NCBI GenBank assembly: GCA_003513005.1
Contig: DOTD01000056.1
Location: forward strand, 1-14,635
DNA: 14,635 nucleotides
Reading direction: 5' to 3'
Source of the DNA: Desulfotomaculum sp.
GTDB lineage: Bacteria > Bacillota > Desulfotomaculia > Desulfotomaculales > Nap2-2B
Part shown: positions 7,140-13,733 of the stretch, piece by piece
Numbering within the stretch: position 1 is the stretch's first letter
Layout: every line of letters begins with the position of its first letter
Program-made: the position numbers and the translations under genes
The notes under the pieces: model-generated
The model's database searches: none
What the model saw: the letters and a program-made list of their open reading frames with translations, nothing else
Told to the model about the DNA's origin: nothing

Positions 7140-8120
7140 ATGAATTATCCTGTTACGCGGCTGCGCCGCCTGCGCAATGATGAACGCATGCGCCGTTTGG
7201 TCAGGGAGACAACACTTGCAGTCGAAGATTTAATCTACCCTGTTTTTGTAACCCGCGGCAAAGGTGTCCGCAAGGAGATCGAATCCATGCCCGGAGTTTT
7301 CAATTTTTCTATAGATACACTGCTTGAGGAATTGTCGACGGTTAAAGATCTCGGGATCCAGGCAGCGCTGATTTTCGGTGTTCCGGCTGAAAAAGACGAA
7401 ATGGCTGCCGGAGCTTATAATGACGAAGGAGTTGTTCAGGAATCCCTCCGGGTTATCAAAAGAGAGCTTCCCGAGCTGTTTTTAATCACGGATGTGTGCC
7501 TTTGCGGTTATACAAGCCACGGACACTGCGGAGTAGTCAGGGACGGCCGCGTATTAAATGATCCGACTCTGGAACTGCTGGCCCTGACCGCTCATTCACA
7601 TGCCAGGGCAGGCGCAGACATGGTTGCGCCTTCGGATATGATGGACGGCACTGTCGGCGCCATCCGCAGCCATCTTGACCAGGCGGGCTATACGGATACC
7701 CCGATCATGGCCTATTCGGCCAAATTTGCCTCTTCATATTACGGACCCTTCCGCGAGGCCGCCGCTTCCAGTCCCAAGTTCGGCGACCGCAAATCTTACC
7801 AGATGGATTACGGCAATGCCCGGGAAGCCTTGCGCAAGATGAATATTGACGTGGAAAGCGGCGCTGACCTGCTCATGGTCAAACCGGCCCTTGCCTACCT
7901 TGATATAATCAGCAGGGCAAGAGAAAACTTTGATTGTCCTTTGGCCGCCTATAACGTCAGCGGGGAATACGCCCTGGTCAAGGCGGCTTCCCGTCTGGGC
8001 TGGCTTGAAGAGCGCGAAGTTGTTTTGGAGAACCTGACTGCAATCAAACGCGCCGGGGCAAATGTTATTCTGACTTATCACGCCAAAGATGTTGCCCGCT
8101 GGCTGAAGGAAAGGGGATAA
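7140..8120 (+). CDS. hemB: Delta-aminolevulinic acid dehydratase (porphobilinogen synthase)
   Basis: HemB condenses two 5-aminolevulinates to porphobilinogen. In the 326-aa protein the Schiff-base lysines are K195 in YSAKFASSYYGPFR and K248 in MVKPALAYLD. The zinc-binding cysteines C120, C122 and C130 lie in DVCLCGYTSHGHCG, so this is the zinc-dependent type. SDMMDGTVGAIR (165-176) is also typical. An in-frame ATG at 7131 has no room for a ribosome-binding site, whereas ATG 7140 lies 9 bases after AAGGG (7126-7130), so I prefer 7140. It sits between ahbC and ahbD, so early and late pathway genes are interleaved in this operon. Confidence 0.96.
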   Translation: MNYPVTRLRRLRNDERMRRLVRETTLAVEDLIYPVFVTRGKGVRKEIESMPGVFNFSIDTLLEELSTVKDLGIQAALIFGVPAEKDEMAAGAYNDEGVVQESLRVIKRELPELFLITDVCLCGYTSHGHCGVVRDGRVLNDPTLELLALTAHSHARAGADMVAPSDMMDGTVGAIRSHLDQAGYTDTPIMAYSAKFASSYYGPFREAAASSPKFGDRKSYQMDYGNAREALRKMNIDVESGADLLMVKPALAYLDIISRARENFDCPLAAYNVSGEYALVKAASRLGWLEEREVVLENLTAIKRAGANVILTYHAKDVARWLKERG

Positions 8121-8125
8121 TCAGC

Positions 8126-9127
8126 TTGCTGGTTTCCTGGAACACAACCAACGCATGCAACCTGCGCTGCCTGCACTGCTACCGCAACGCCGGCGAAATA
8201 AAAGGCGCTGAACTGACGACTTCGGAAGCAATGGCTATGATCGATGAAATTGCCCGGCCGGGTTTTAAAATAATGATTTTTAGCGGGGGAGAACCACTTT
8301 TAAGGCCGGATCTATACGAGCTTGTTGAATATGCCCGCAGAAGCGGGTTAAGGCCTGTTCTGGGTTCCAACGGAACGCTTATTACAGGAGATGTGGCGGC
8401 GCGGTTAAAAAAAGCCGGGATTATGGCTGCGGGAATCAGCCTGGACAGCATGGACATAGAGCAGCACGATTACTGGCGAGGCGCTCAGGGCTCCTGGCAG
8501 GCGGCTGTGGAAGGCATGCGGGCCTGCCGGCGGGAGGGCTTGCCGTTTCAGATTCACACCACGGTGGTTGACTGGAATTACAACGATGTAGAAGCCCTGA
8601 CTGATTTTGCCGTAGAGGAAGGGGCCATTGCCCACCACATATTTTTCCTTGTGCCTACCGGCCGGGCGGTGGATATCAAAGAAGGCTCCCTTACGTCCGG
8701 GCAGCATGAGGAACTGCTGCATAAGATTCTGAAAAAACAAGAGGAAGTAAAAATAGAGTTAAAGCCGACCTGCGCTCCCCAGTTCATGAGGATTGCCAGA
8801 CAAATGGGCTTGAAGCTTAGATTCAGCAAGGGCTGCCTGGCCGGTATCGCTTACTGCATCATCAACCCGCTGGGGGAGGTGCAGCCCTGCGCATATTTGG
8901 ACATACCGCTTGGCAATGTTAAGGAGATACCTTTCAGCGCCATATGGAAGGAAAACAGCATTTTAAACAGGCTCCGTACGGAAAAGTACCAGGGGTCGTG
9001 CGGGATCTGCCAGTACAGGAAGATCTGCGGAGGCTGCCGGGCGAGGGCTTATTTTTATACCGGCGACTACATGGGCGAGGAGCCGTGGTGCGAGCATAAG
9101 AAAACATTGGCCGGCAGGGATAAATGA
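8126..9127 (+). CDS. ahbD: AhbD, radical SAM Fe-coproporphyrin III decarboxylase (heme synthase)
   Basis: AhbD oxidatively decarboxylates the propionates at C3 and C8 of Fe-coproporphyrin III to vinyl groups, giving heme b. The 333-aa protein begins with the radical SAM core almost at once: WNTTNACNLRCLHC, with C11, C15 and C18, then IFSGGEPLLRPD. The C-terminal third holds a cysteine-rich SPASM/Twitch-like region (C292, C295, C301, C304, C322 and others) for an auxiliary cluster. AhbC in this window is related but distinct. The TTG start at 8126 follows the hemB stop by 5 bases, with AAGGGG at 8111-8116. The stop overlaps the ahbA start (ATGA). Assignment as AhbD, not another SPASM enzyme, comes from the adjacency to ahbA/ahbB and the heme operon. 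Confidence 0.87.
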   Translation: MLVSWNTTNACNLRCLHCYRNAGEIKGAELTTSEAMAMIDEIARPGFKIMIFSGGEPLLRPDLYELVEYARRSGLRPVLGSNGTLITGDVAARLKKAGIMAAGISLDSMDIEQHDYWRGAQGSWQAAVEGMRACRREGLPFQIHTTVVDWNYNDVEALTDFAVEEGAIAHHIFFLVPTGRAVDIKEGSLTSGQHEELLHKILKKQEEVKIELKPTCAPQFMRIARQMGLKLRFSKGCLAGIAYCIINPLGEVQPCAYLDIPLGNVKEIPFSAIWKENSILNRLRTEKYQGSCGICQYRKICGGCRARAYFYTGDYMGEEPWCEHKKTLAGRDK

Positions 9128-9582
9128 CAATGCTTGATCAATCCGGCAGGGATTTGCTGAATATCGTTCAAAACGGCCTGCCCGTAGTGGCTGAACCCTA
9201 CCGGGCACTGGCTGAGGAATTGAATGTAACCGAAGAAGAGATTATCAAACGCCTCGGTCGCTTGAAAGACGCCGGTATTATCCGCCGTTTGGGGGCGGTT
9301 TTTGATTCCAGGCGGGTCGGGTACAAGGGAACACTGTGCGCCCTGAAAGTACCCCCGGAGCGGATAAATGAAGTTGCTGCGGTGATCAATGGTTTTCGGG
9401 GAGTGACACATAACTACCTCCGCGATCACGAGTTTAACATGTGGTTTACAGTGTTAGCGGAATCCCGGGATAAACTTGAAACGACAATAAAGAATATCCG
9501 TGAACAGACGGGCATAAAAGATTTATTGTCGCTTCCTGCGGAAAATGTTTTCAAAATCGGTGTTCATTTTAAGATTACATAG
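9124..9582 (+). CDS. ahbA: Siroheme decarboxylase subunit AhbA (Lrp/AsnC-like)
   Basis: AhbA acts with AhbB to decarboxylate the C12 and C18 acetates of siroheme, giving 12,18-didecarboxysiroheme. The 152-aa protein has an N-terminal winged helix-turn-helix of the Lrp/AsnC type (about 5-60, with EEIIKRLGRLKDAGIIRRLG) and a C-terminal ligand-binding domain. The THNYLRDHEFNMWFTV stretch marks AhbA rather than a true Lrp regulator. Although the fold looks like a transcription factor, the context argues for an enzyme. ATG 9124 overlaps the ahbD stop by 4 bases. An ATG two codons later (9130) lies 9 bases after CAGGGA and is an equally good start. The next gene is its paralogue. Confidence 0.9.
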   Translation: MTMLDQSGRDLLNIVQNGLPVVAEPYRALAEELNVTEEEIIKRLGRLKDAGIIRRLGAVFDSRRVGYKGTLCALKVPPERINEVAAVINGFRGVTHNYLRDHEFNMWFTVLAESRDKLETTIKNIREQTGIKDLLSLPAENVFKIGVHFKIT

Positions 9583-9590
9583 GTGTTTAA

Positions 9591-10061
9591 ATGCTTAGTG
9601 AACAGGAAAAGGAACTGGTCAGGGAACTGCAGAAAGGTTTGCCGCTGGTCAGCCGCCCGTTTTTGGATATTGCGGACAGGCTTGGCCTGAGCGAAGAAGA
9701 GATCATCGCTAAGGTAAAAGACTTTCTTTTCAGAGGTATTATCCGCCGTTTCGGCGCTGTGGTCAAACACCAGGATGTGGGCTATGTGGCTAATGCAATG
9801 GTTGTCTGGCTCGTTCCCGAAGAAAGGATAATGGAGGTCGGCCGGGCAATGGCCTCTTTTCCCGAAGTGACCCATTGTTATAACCGTCCAAGCGTGCCCG
9901 GGTGGCCTTTTACACTGTACACGGTAATCCACGGGAAAAGGGAACAGGATTGCCGCAGTATTGCGAAGAAGATCTCTTCATCCACAGGAATCAAGGATTA
10001 CCGGATACTTTTCAGCACCGCGGAATTAAAGAAAAGCAGCATGGAATATTTTCTTGACTAA
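9591..10061 (+). CDS. ahbB: Siroheme decarboxylase subunit AhbB (Lrp/AsnC-like)
   Basis: This is the second subunit of siroheme decarboxylase, paralogous to the preceding gene and of similar size (156 aa). It shows the same winged helix-turn-helix beginning (SEEEIIAKVKDFLFRGIIRR). The diagnostic segment differs: VTHCYNRPSVPGWPFTLYTV, with the CYxRP...WP pattern of AhbB. A histidine and arginines in this region are expected to lie near the siroheme site; this is family knowledge, not proven here. It starts at ATG 9591 with AGGTG at 9581-9585, the site overlapping the ahbA stop. The pair probably arose by tandem duplication. Confidence 0.9.
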   Translation: MLSEQEKELVRELQKGLPLVSRPFLDIADRLGLSEEEIIAKVKDFLFRGIIRRFGAVVKHQDVGYVANAMVVWLVPEERIMEVGRAMASFPEVTHCYNRPSVPGWPFTLYTVIHGKREQDCRSIAKKISSSTGIKDYRILFSTAELKKSSMEYFLD

Positions 10062-10113
10062 ACACAGGGGAAATACAGGGGGACGGATATCTATACTAAA
10101 AAGAAGGTGAAAG

Positions 10114-11397
10114 ATGCAGGAAAAAAGATACCTTAATTCAGCAACTTTATATGAACAGGCCAAGCGGTACATTCCGGGCGGTGTCAACAGTCCTGTCCGG
10201 TCCTTTAAAGCGGTTGGAGGAAATCCTGTTTTTATTGAAAAAGGCAGGGGCAGCAATATTTTTGACGCTGACGGGAACAAGTACATAGATTATGTGTGTT
10301 CCTGGGGGCCTTTGATCCTCGGACACTGTCATCCTGAAGTTGTGAAAGCGCTGAAGGAATGTGTGGAACTGGGGACTAGCTTCGGCGCCCCGACTGAACT
10401 GGAAAAAAACCTGGCGAGTGAAATTGTCGCCGCCGTCCCTTCAATTGACATGGTACGCCTGGTCAATTCAGGCACGGAAGCGGTGATGAGTTCCTTAAGG
10501 CTAGCCCGTGCTTTTACAGGCCGGGATAAGATTGTCAAATTTGAGGGCTGTTATCATGGCCACGCCGACTCTATGCTGGTTAAGGCCGGTTCGGGCTCGA
10601 TGACGCTTGGTCTGCCGGACAGTCCGGGGGTGCCCGGGAGCGTAGCGTCCGGGACGATCGTTTCAGCGTACAATGACCTGGACATGCTTGAGGCTGTCTT
10701 TAAAAAGGAAGGCAAGGATATTGCCGCTGTAATTGTAGAGCCGGTTGCCGGAAACATGGGTGTGGCGCCGCCCGAACCGGGTTTTTTGCAGGGCATCCGG
10801 GACATGACCGAAAGATTTGGTTCTTTGCTTATTTTTGACGAAGTTATTACAGGCTTCAGGGTTGCATACGGCGGAGCGCAGGAGTTGTATGGCGTCAAAC
10901 CTGACTTAACCTGTCTGGGAAAAGTGATTGGCGGAGGCCTGCCGGTAGGAGCGTACGGCGGCAGGCGTGAAATCATGGAACAGATAGCCCCGCAGGGTCC
11001 GGTTTATCAGGCTGGAACGCTTTCGGGAAACCCGCTTGCTGTGACGGCAGGTCTGGCGACTTTAAAGATATTACGGCAAAACGGTTTTTATGATCATCTC
11101 GAAAGCAAGGGAGCAAGCCTGGCCGAGGGCCTTGCCCGGGCTGCCGCTAAATCCGGCGCCGGGATTACAATTAACCGGGTCGGTTCAATGATCTCTTTAT
11201 TTTTCATAGCAGAAAAGGTGACGGATTATATTTCCGCCTGCAGGTCAAATACGAATCAATACGCGCAATTTTTTAAGAAAATGCTCGACCAAGGAATTTA
11301 CCTTGCGCCATCCCAATTTGAAACCTGGTTTGTATCTTCCGCACATAGCGGCGAAGACATTGATCTGACCATTCAAGCCGTACAAAATACCTTATAA
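10114..11397 (+). CDS. hemL: Glutamate-1-semialdehyde 2,1-aminomutase
   Basis: HemL moves the amino group of glutamate-1-semialdehyde to form 5-aminolevulinate, the second step of the C5 route; HemA makes its substrate. The 427-aa protein is a class-III aminotransferase-fold enzyme. The pyridoxal phosphate lysine is K270 in CLGKVIGGGLPVGAYGGR, the cofactor aspartate lies in IFDEVITGFR (D242), and the N-terminal PGGVNSPVR motif is typical of HemL. The start at ATG 10114 has AAGGTG at 10104-10109. It follows ahbB by 52 bp with no sign of a terminator, and appears to be the last gene of the heme operon. Confidence 0.97.
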   Translation: MQEKRYLNSATLYEQAKRYIPGGVNSPVRSFKAVGGNPVFIEKGRGSNIFDADGNKYIDYVCSWGPLILGHCHPEVVKALKECVELGTSFGAPTELEKNLASEIVAAVPSIDMVRLVNSGTEAVMSSLRLARAFTGRDKIVKFEGCYHGHADSMLVKAGSGSMTLGLPDSPGVPGSVASGTIVSAYNDLDMLEAVFKKEGKDIAAVIVEPVAGNMGVAPPEPGFLQGIRDMTERFGSLLIFDEVITGFRVAYGGAQELYGVKPDLTCLGKVIGGGLPVGAYGGRREIMEQIAPQGPVYQAGTLSGNPLAVTAGLATLKILRQNGFYDHLESKGASLAEGLARAAAKSGAGITINRVGSMISLFFIAEKVTDYISACRSNTNQYAQFFKKMLDQGIYLAPSQFETWFVSSAHSGEDIDLTIQAVQNTL

Positions 11398-11416
11398 ACA
11401 CAAACAATAAATTTAT

Positions 11417-11444
11417 TTGACAGGTGACAGGTCGCTGATATATC
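11417..11444 (+). promoter_or_regulatory. Candidate promoter of the rex group
   Basis: A perfect -35 box TTGACA (11417-11422) is followed after 16 bp by TATATC (11439-11444), or after 18 bp by TATCCT (11441-11446), each matching four of six bases of TATAAT. A 12-bp palindrome AATAAATTTATT (11406-11417) touches the -35 box. A direct repeat GACAGGT-GACAGGT (11419-11432) fills the spacer. No terminator is visible between hemL and this point, so read-through from the heme operon is also possible. Confidence 0.5.
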
Positions 11445-11496
11445 CTAATAAATAACAATGTTCTGATTATTCGTAATTGACCGGGGAGTTTTGAGT

Positions 11497-12129
11497 GTGA
11501 AAATGCCCAGGATACCTGAAGCGACTGTCACCAGGTTATCACTGTATTCAAGATTCTTGGAGAACCTTGAGCGGATGGGAGTCGAGTTTGTCTCATCCGG
11601 GGAAATTGCGGAGGGTTTAAGTATCAATCCGGCCCAGGTAAGAAAAGACCTGGCTTATTTCGGTGATTTCGGCACACGCGGAGTAGGATATAGAGTAAAG
11701 GATTTATTAAGCTGTACATTAAATATCCTCGGGTTGGATCAAAAATGGCCCCTGATCCTTGTTGGAGCTGGCGCCCTGGGTTATGCGGTCTGCGGTTACC
11801 AGGGTTTTAATAAGCGCGGATTTTCAATTGTCGCGGTATTTGACAGCAATCCGGCGAAGATAGGAAAAATGGTCGGCAGTATTGAGGTTTTGCCAATGGG
11901 TAAAATGACGGAAATAATAAAAAACCGGCGTGTACGGATCGGGATTATCGCAGTTCCTGCAAACGCCGCCCAGGAAGCAGTCGATCAGATGGTCGAAAAC
12001 GGATTGGAAGGTGTTCTTAATTATACGCCTGTGAACCTTGTTACGCCCGATGCAGTCAAGGTGATCAATATTGACCTGTCTGTCGGGTTGGAGTCGCTAA
12101 CTTTTAAATTGAGCCAAAAGGAGCTTTAA
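11497..12129 (+). CDS. rex: Redox-sensing transcriptional repressor Rex
   Basis: Rex senses the NADH/NAD+ ratio. It binds operators of the TTGTGAA-n4-TTCACAA type when NADH is low and controls fermentation and respiration genes in Gram-positive bacteria. The protein (210 aa from GTG 11497) has an N-terminal winged helix domain (PEATVTRLSLYSRFLENL, then NPAQVRKDLAYFGDFGTRG for DNA recognition). A Rossmann domain with VGAGALGYAV (89-98) binds NAD(H), and the C-terminal VNIDLSVGLE-like helix region (here INIDLSVGLESL) swaps between subunits. GTG 11497 has GGGGAG (11483-11488) 8 bases upstream; a TTG at 11491 in the same frame is too close to that site. It heads a three-gene group with overlapping signals. 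Confidence 0.95.
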   Translation: MKMPRIPEATVTRLSLYSRFLENLERMGVEFVSSGEIAEGLSINPAQVRKDLAYFGDFGTRGVGYRVKDLLSCTLNILGLDQKWPLILVGAGALGYAVCGYQGFNKRGFSIVAVFDSNPAKIGKMVGSIEVLPMGKMTEIIKNRRVRIGIIAVPANAAQEAVDQMVENGLEGVLNYTPVNLVTPDAVKVINIDLSVGLESLTFKLSQKEL

Positions 12130-12131
12130 AG

Positions 12132-12620
12132 ATGAACCCGGTTCTTTATATAGGAGTTATCGGCGCTGGAGAATGTACAAAAAAGGAAGCTTCCCTTGCC
12201 GAGGAAGTTGGTTTTGAAATTGCCCAAAGAGGCGCGGTGCTTATTTGCGGGGGTAGGGGAGGCGTTATGGAGGCGTCAGCAAAAGGGGCCCGCCGGGCAG
12301 ATGGAATTGTAATCGGCATTCTTCCGGGGAGAAACCGCAGTGAATCGAATCCCTACCTTACCATAGCCCTGCCGACCGGCCTGGGGGATGCCCGTAATGC
12401 AGTAATTACCTGCGCTTCTGACGTACTTATAGCTGTTTCAGGAGGTTATGGAACCTTGTCTGAAATTGGCCTTGCCCTGAAGATGGGCAAACCTGTGGTG
12501 GGCCTTTCCACCTGGGAAATGAAACGGGGCATGCAGGACTTTGCCGTACGCCTGGCGTACAGCCCAATGGAGGCTGTGGAAACGGCTTTTCTTTTGGGTC
12601 AATCAAAGCAAAAGGAGTAA
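12132..12620 (+). CDS. TIGR00725/SLOG-family protein (LOG-like nucleotide-binding fold)
   Basis: This 162-aa protein is related to the lysine-decarboxylase-like/LOG superfamily and to the SLOG Rossmann domain shared with DprA. It shows IGVIGAGEC (7-15), CGGRGGVMEASAKGA (39-53) and SGGYGTLSEIGLAL (103-116), the glycine-rich phosphate-binding loops of this fold. It lacks the usual PGGxGTxxE of cytokinin-activating LOG proteins, having SGGYGTLSE instead, and fits the small TIGR00725 family of unknown function. A nucleotide or nucleotide-derived ligand is likely, but no substrate can be given. The start at ATG 12132 is 2 bases after the rex stop, with AAGGAG (12118-12123) inside the rex end. It is probably co-transcribed with rex and yjbQ. 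Confidence 0.85.
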   Translation: MNPVLYIGVIGAGECTKKEASLAEEVGFEIAQRGAVLICGGRGGVMEASAKGARRADGIVIGILPGRNRSESNPYLTIALPTGLGDARNAVITCASDVLIAVSGGYGTLSEIGLALKMGKPVVGLSTWEMKRGMQDFAVRLAYSPMEAVETAFLLGQSKQKE

Positions 12621-12624
12621 AGGA

Positions 12625-13032
12625 ATGGTAGATAGCCGCAAGACAATTGAAATAGTGACTGCCGGTCATACTGAATTTGCAGATATTACTTCACGGGTAA
12701 GAAAGTTGATCGTAGAAAGCGGGATAAGCGAAGGGATCTGCTGTCTTTATGTTCCTCATACAACAGCCGCGCTGTTGATTAATGAAAATGCGGACCCCAC
12801 CGTCGTTCAGGATATAACTTCTAAGCTGGAGAGAATCGTTCCTTGGAATGAGAGATACCTGCACCTGGAGGGCAACTCGGCCGCTCACATAAAGGCCAGC
12901 CTGCTGCAGACTTCTCAGGTAATTCCGGTTGAAGGCGGAAAACTGCTGTTAGGGACCTGGCAGGGAATTTTTTTCTGTGAATTCGACGGTCCAAGACAGA
13001 GGAAAGTATTTGTTAAGTTGATATCTTCCTAA
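12625..13032 (+). CDS. YjbQ/UPF0047 family protein
   Basis: The 135-aa protein is a full-length member of the UPF0047 (YjbQ, secondary thiamine-phosphate synthase-like) family. Typical motifs are YVPHTTAALLINENADP (42-58, with H45), LEGNSAAHIKASL (81-93) and GTWQGIFFCEFDGPR (110-124). Family members form trimers with a histidine-rich putative metal site and show weak thiamine phosphate synthase activity in vitro; the physiological role is unsettled. ATG 12625 has AAGGAG at 12611-12616 with an 8-base spacer. The reading frame is open upstream to 12541, but that stretch overlaps the previous gene and lacks a site. It is the last gene of the plus-strand run. Confidence 0.9.
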   Translation: MVDSRKTIEIVTAGHTEFADITSRVRKLIVESGISEGICCLYVPHTTAALLINENADPTVVQDITSKLERIVPWNERYLHLEGNSAAHIKASLLQTSQVIPVEGGKLLLGTWQGIFFCEFDGPRQRKVFVKLISS

Positions 13033-13045
13033 CTTAAAAAAGATC

Positions 13046-13075
13046 AAAAAAAATAGCTGGCCATAACGCCAGCTA
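13046..13075 (-). terminator. Rho-independent terminator of hsp20
   Basis: A perfect 8-bp stem (TAGCTGGC at 13054-13061, GCCAGCTA at 13068-13075) with a 6-base loop is followed on the minus strand by eight T residues (13053-13046). It lies 21 bases past the hsp20 stop. On the plus strand the stem has the A-tract before it and no T-tract after it, so it would be a poor terminator for yjbQ. Confidence 0.85.
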
Positions 13076-13096
13076 GTCGGGCAGGAAGCTGCATCG

Positions 13097-13528
13097 CTAT
13101 TCCTGGACATTAATTGTTATTTCTTTGGGCCTGATTTCTTCTTCTTTGGGAAGGATTATTTCCAGCAGCCCGTTCTTATAGTTTGCTTTTATCTCACCTG
13201 ATTTTATAGGAACATCTATTCTAAAAGAACGGTAGAAGCTTCCGTAGCTGCGTTCCACCTTAAGATAGCGGGCGCCTTCTTCCCTTTGCTCGCTCTTGCG
13301 CTCTCCCTGGATGCTTAATTCGTTATTTACGAAGTGAATTTTAATATCTTCTTTTTCAAGGCCGGGAATTTCCGCCTTAATAATGATTTTCTCCGCATTG
13401 TCCTGGATGTCTACAGGGAAGGTCCATGCATCGCTTTTTCTGGGGAACGGAAAAGATTCGTCAAAAAGCCTGTTGATAGAATGACGCAGGGTGGACATTT
13501 CTCTTGGATCCCATTTAGTTAAATCCAT
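13097..13528 (-). CDS. hsp20: Hsp20 / alpha-crystallin small heat-shock protein
   Basis: This is an ATP-independent cytosolic chaperone that holds unfolding proteins. The 143-aa protein has a short N-terminal arm ending in DAWTFPVDIQ, then an alpha-crystallin domain (about 35-133) with KAEIPGLEKEDI, YGSFYRSFRID and the signature ANYKNGLLEIILPK. The C-terminal ITINV tail carries the I-x-I/V motif that links dimers into larger oligomers. ATG 13528 is preceded by GGAGGTG (13545-13539) with a 10-base spacer. It is a single-gene transcript with its own promoter (13662-13690), a leader of about 127 nt and a terminator (13046-13075). The leader hairpin and promoter inverted repeats suggest two layers of control. 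Confidence 0.96.
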   Translation of the reverse strand: MDLTKWDPREMSTLRHSINRLFDESFPFPRKSDAWTFPVDIQDNAEKIIIKAEIPGLEKEDIKIHFVNNELSIQGERKSEQREEGARYLKVERSYGSFYRSFRIDVPIKSGEIKANYKNGLLEIILPKEEEIRPKEITINVQE

Positions 13529-13532
13529 TATT

Positions 13533-13559
13533 ATCTTACACCTCCATAAAGAATAAGAT
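13533..13559 (-). promoter_or_regulatory. Leader hairpin covering the hsp20 Shine-Dalgarno site (candidate RNA thermometer)
   Basis: In the hsp20 mRNA, AUCUUA (13559-13554) pairs perfectly with UAAGAU (13538-13533). Inside this stem UUCUUU (13553-13548) faces GGAGGUG (13545-13539) and can form C-G, U-A and several G-U pairs, leaving a tiny AUG loop. The Shine-Dalgarno sequence is thus masked by a weak, U-rich stem, as in the 4U thermometers known from Salmonella agsA, also a small heat-shock gene. The pairing is visible in the sequence; thermosensing is inference. Confidence 0.5.
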
Positions 13560-13651
13560 TAAGAGTACTTTCAACTGAACCTAGTATTTTATTTTTACCA
13601 AAAATTATCCGTCAAACACCTCCCGGACTGGATTTTTTATGCAGCTCCTTA

Positions 13652-13716
13652 CATTGTATCTAGTATATACAATGACAATATTATTGTCAAGCATGTTTAC
13701 AATAATAATATTATTG
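13652..13716. promoter_or_regulatory. Three inverted repeats at the hsp20 promoter (likely operators)
   Basis: CATTGTAT (13652-13659) and ATACAATG (13667-13674) form an 8-7-8 repeat. TGACAATA-T-TATTGTCA (13673-13689) is an 8-1-8 repeat, and CAATAATA-A-TATTATTG (13700-13716) is another 8-1-8 repeat. The last two share the core CAATA...TATTG and the geometry used by Fur/PerR-type dimers, and MarR-like dimers would also fit. The binding protein cannot be named from this window. Confidence 0.6.
13662..13690 (-). promoter_or_regulatory. Promoter of hsp20
   Basis: On the minus strand a perfect -35 box TTGACA (13690-13685), a 17-bp spacer and -10 box TATACT (13667-13662, one mismatch) put transcription start near 13655. 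A 17-bp inverted repeat (13673-13689) covers the spacer and most of the -35 box, and a second (13652-13674) covers the -10 box and start site. No CIRCE, CtsR or HspR-like site is seen. Confidence 0.8.
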
Positions 13717-13733
13717 AACTTAGTTTATTCTAC

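Noticed and set aside
10092..10097. TATACT as an internal promoter for hemL.
   Set aside because: There is no -35 box at the right distance and no extended -10 TGn; the gap is short and the operon context favours read-through.
11406..11417. Perfect palindrome AATAAATTTATT before rex as a possible Rex autoregulatory site or terminator of the heme operon.
   Set aside because: It does not match the TTGTGAA/TTCACAA or TTGTTAA/TTAACAA Rex arms, and it has no G+C stem or T-tract for termination.
12541..12624. N-terminal extension of the YjbQ reading frame.
   Set aside because: It overlaps the upstream gene, has no ribosome-binding site and is not part of the family; ATG 12625 has AAGGAG at a good distance.
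13054..13075. The hairpin as a bidirectional terminator also ending the rex-yjbQ transcript.
   Set aside because: On the plus strand the stem is followed by GTCGGGCAGG with no T-tract, so it is convincing only for hsp20.
13595..13624. Second Shine-Dalgarno-like GGGAGGTG in the hsp20 leader with a possible six-codon reading frame (TTG 13615 to TAA 13595).
   Set aside because: The spacer is only about 3 bases and the frame is tiny; nothing else supports translation.
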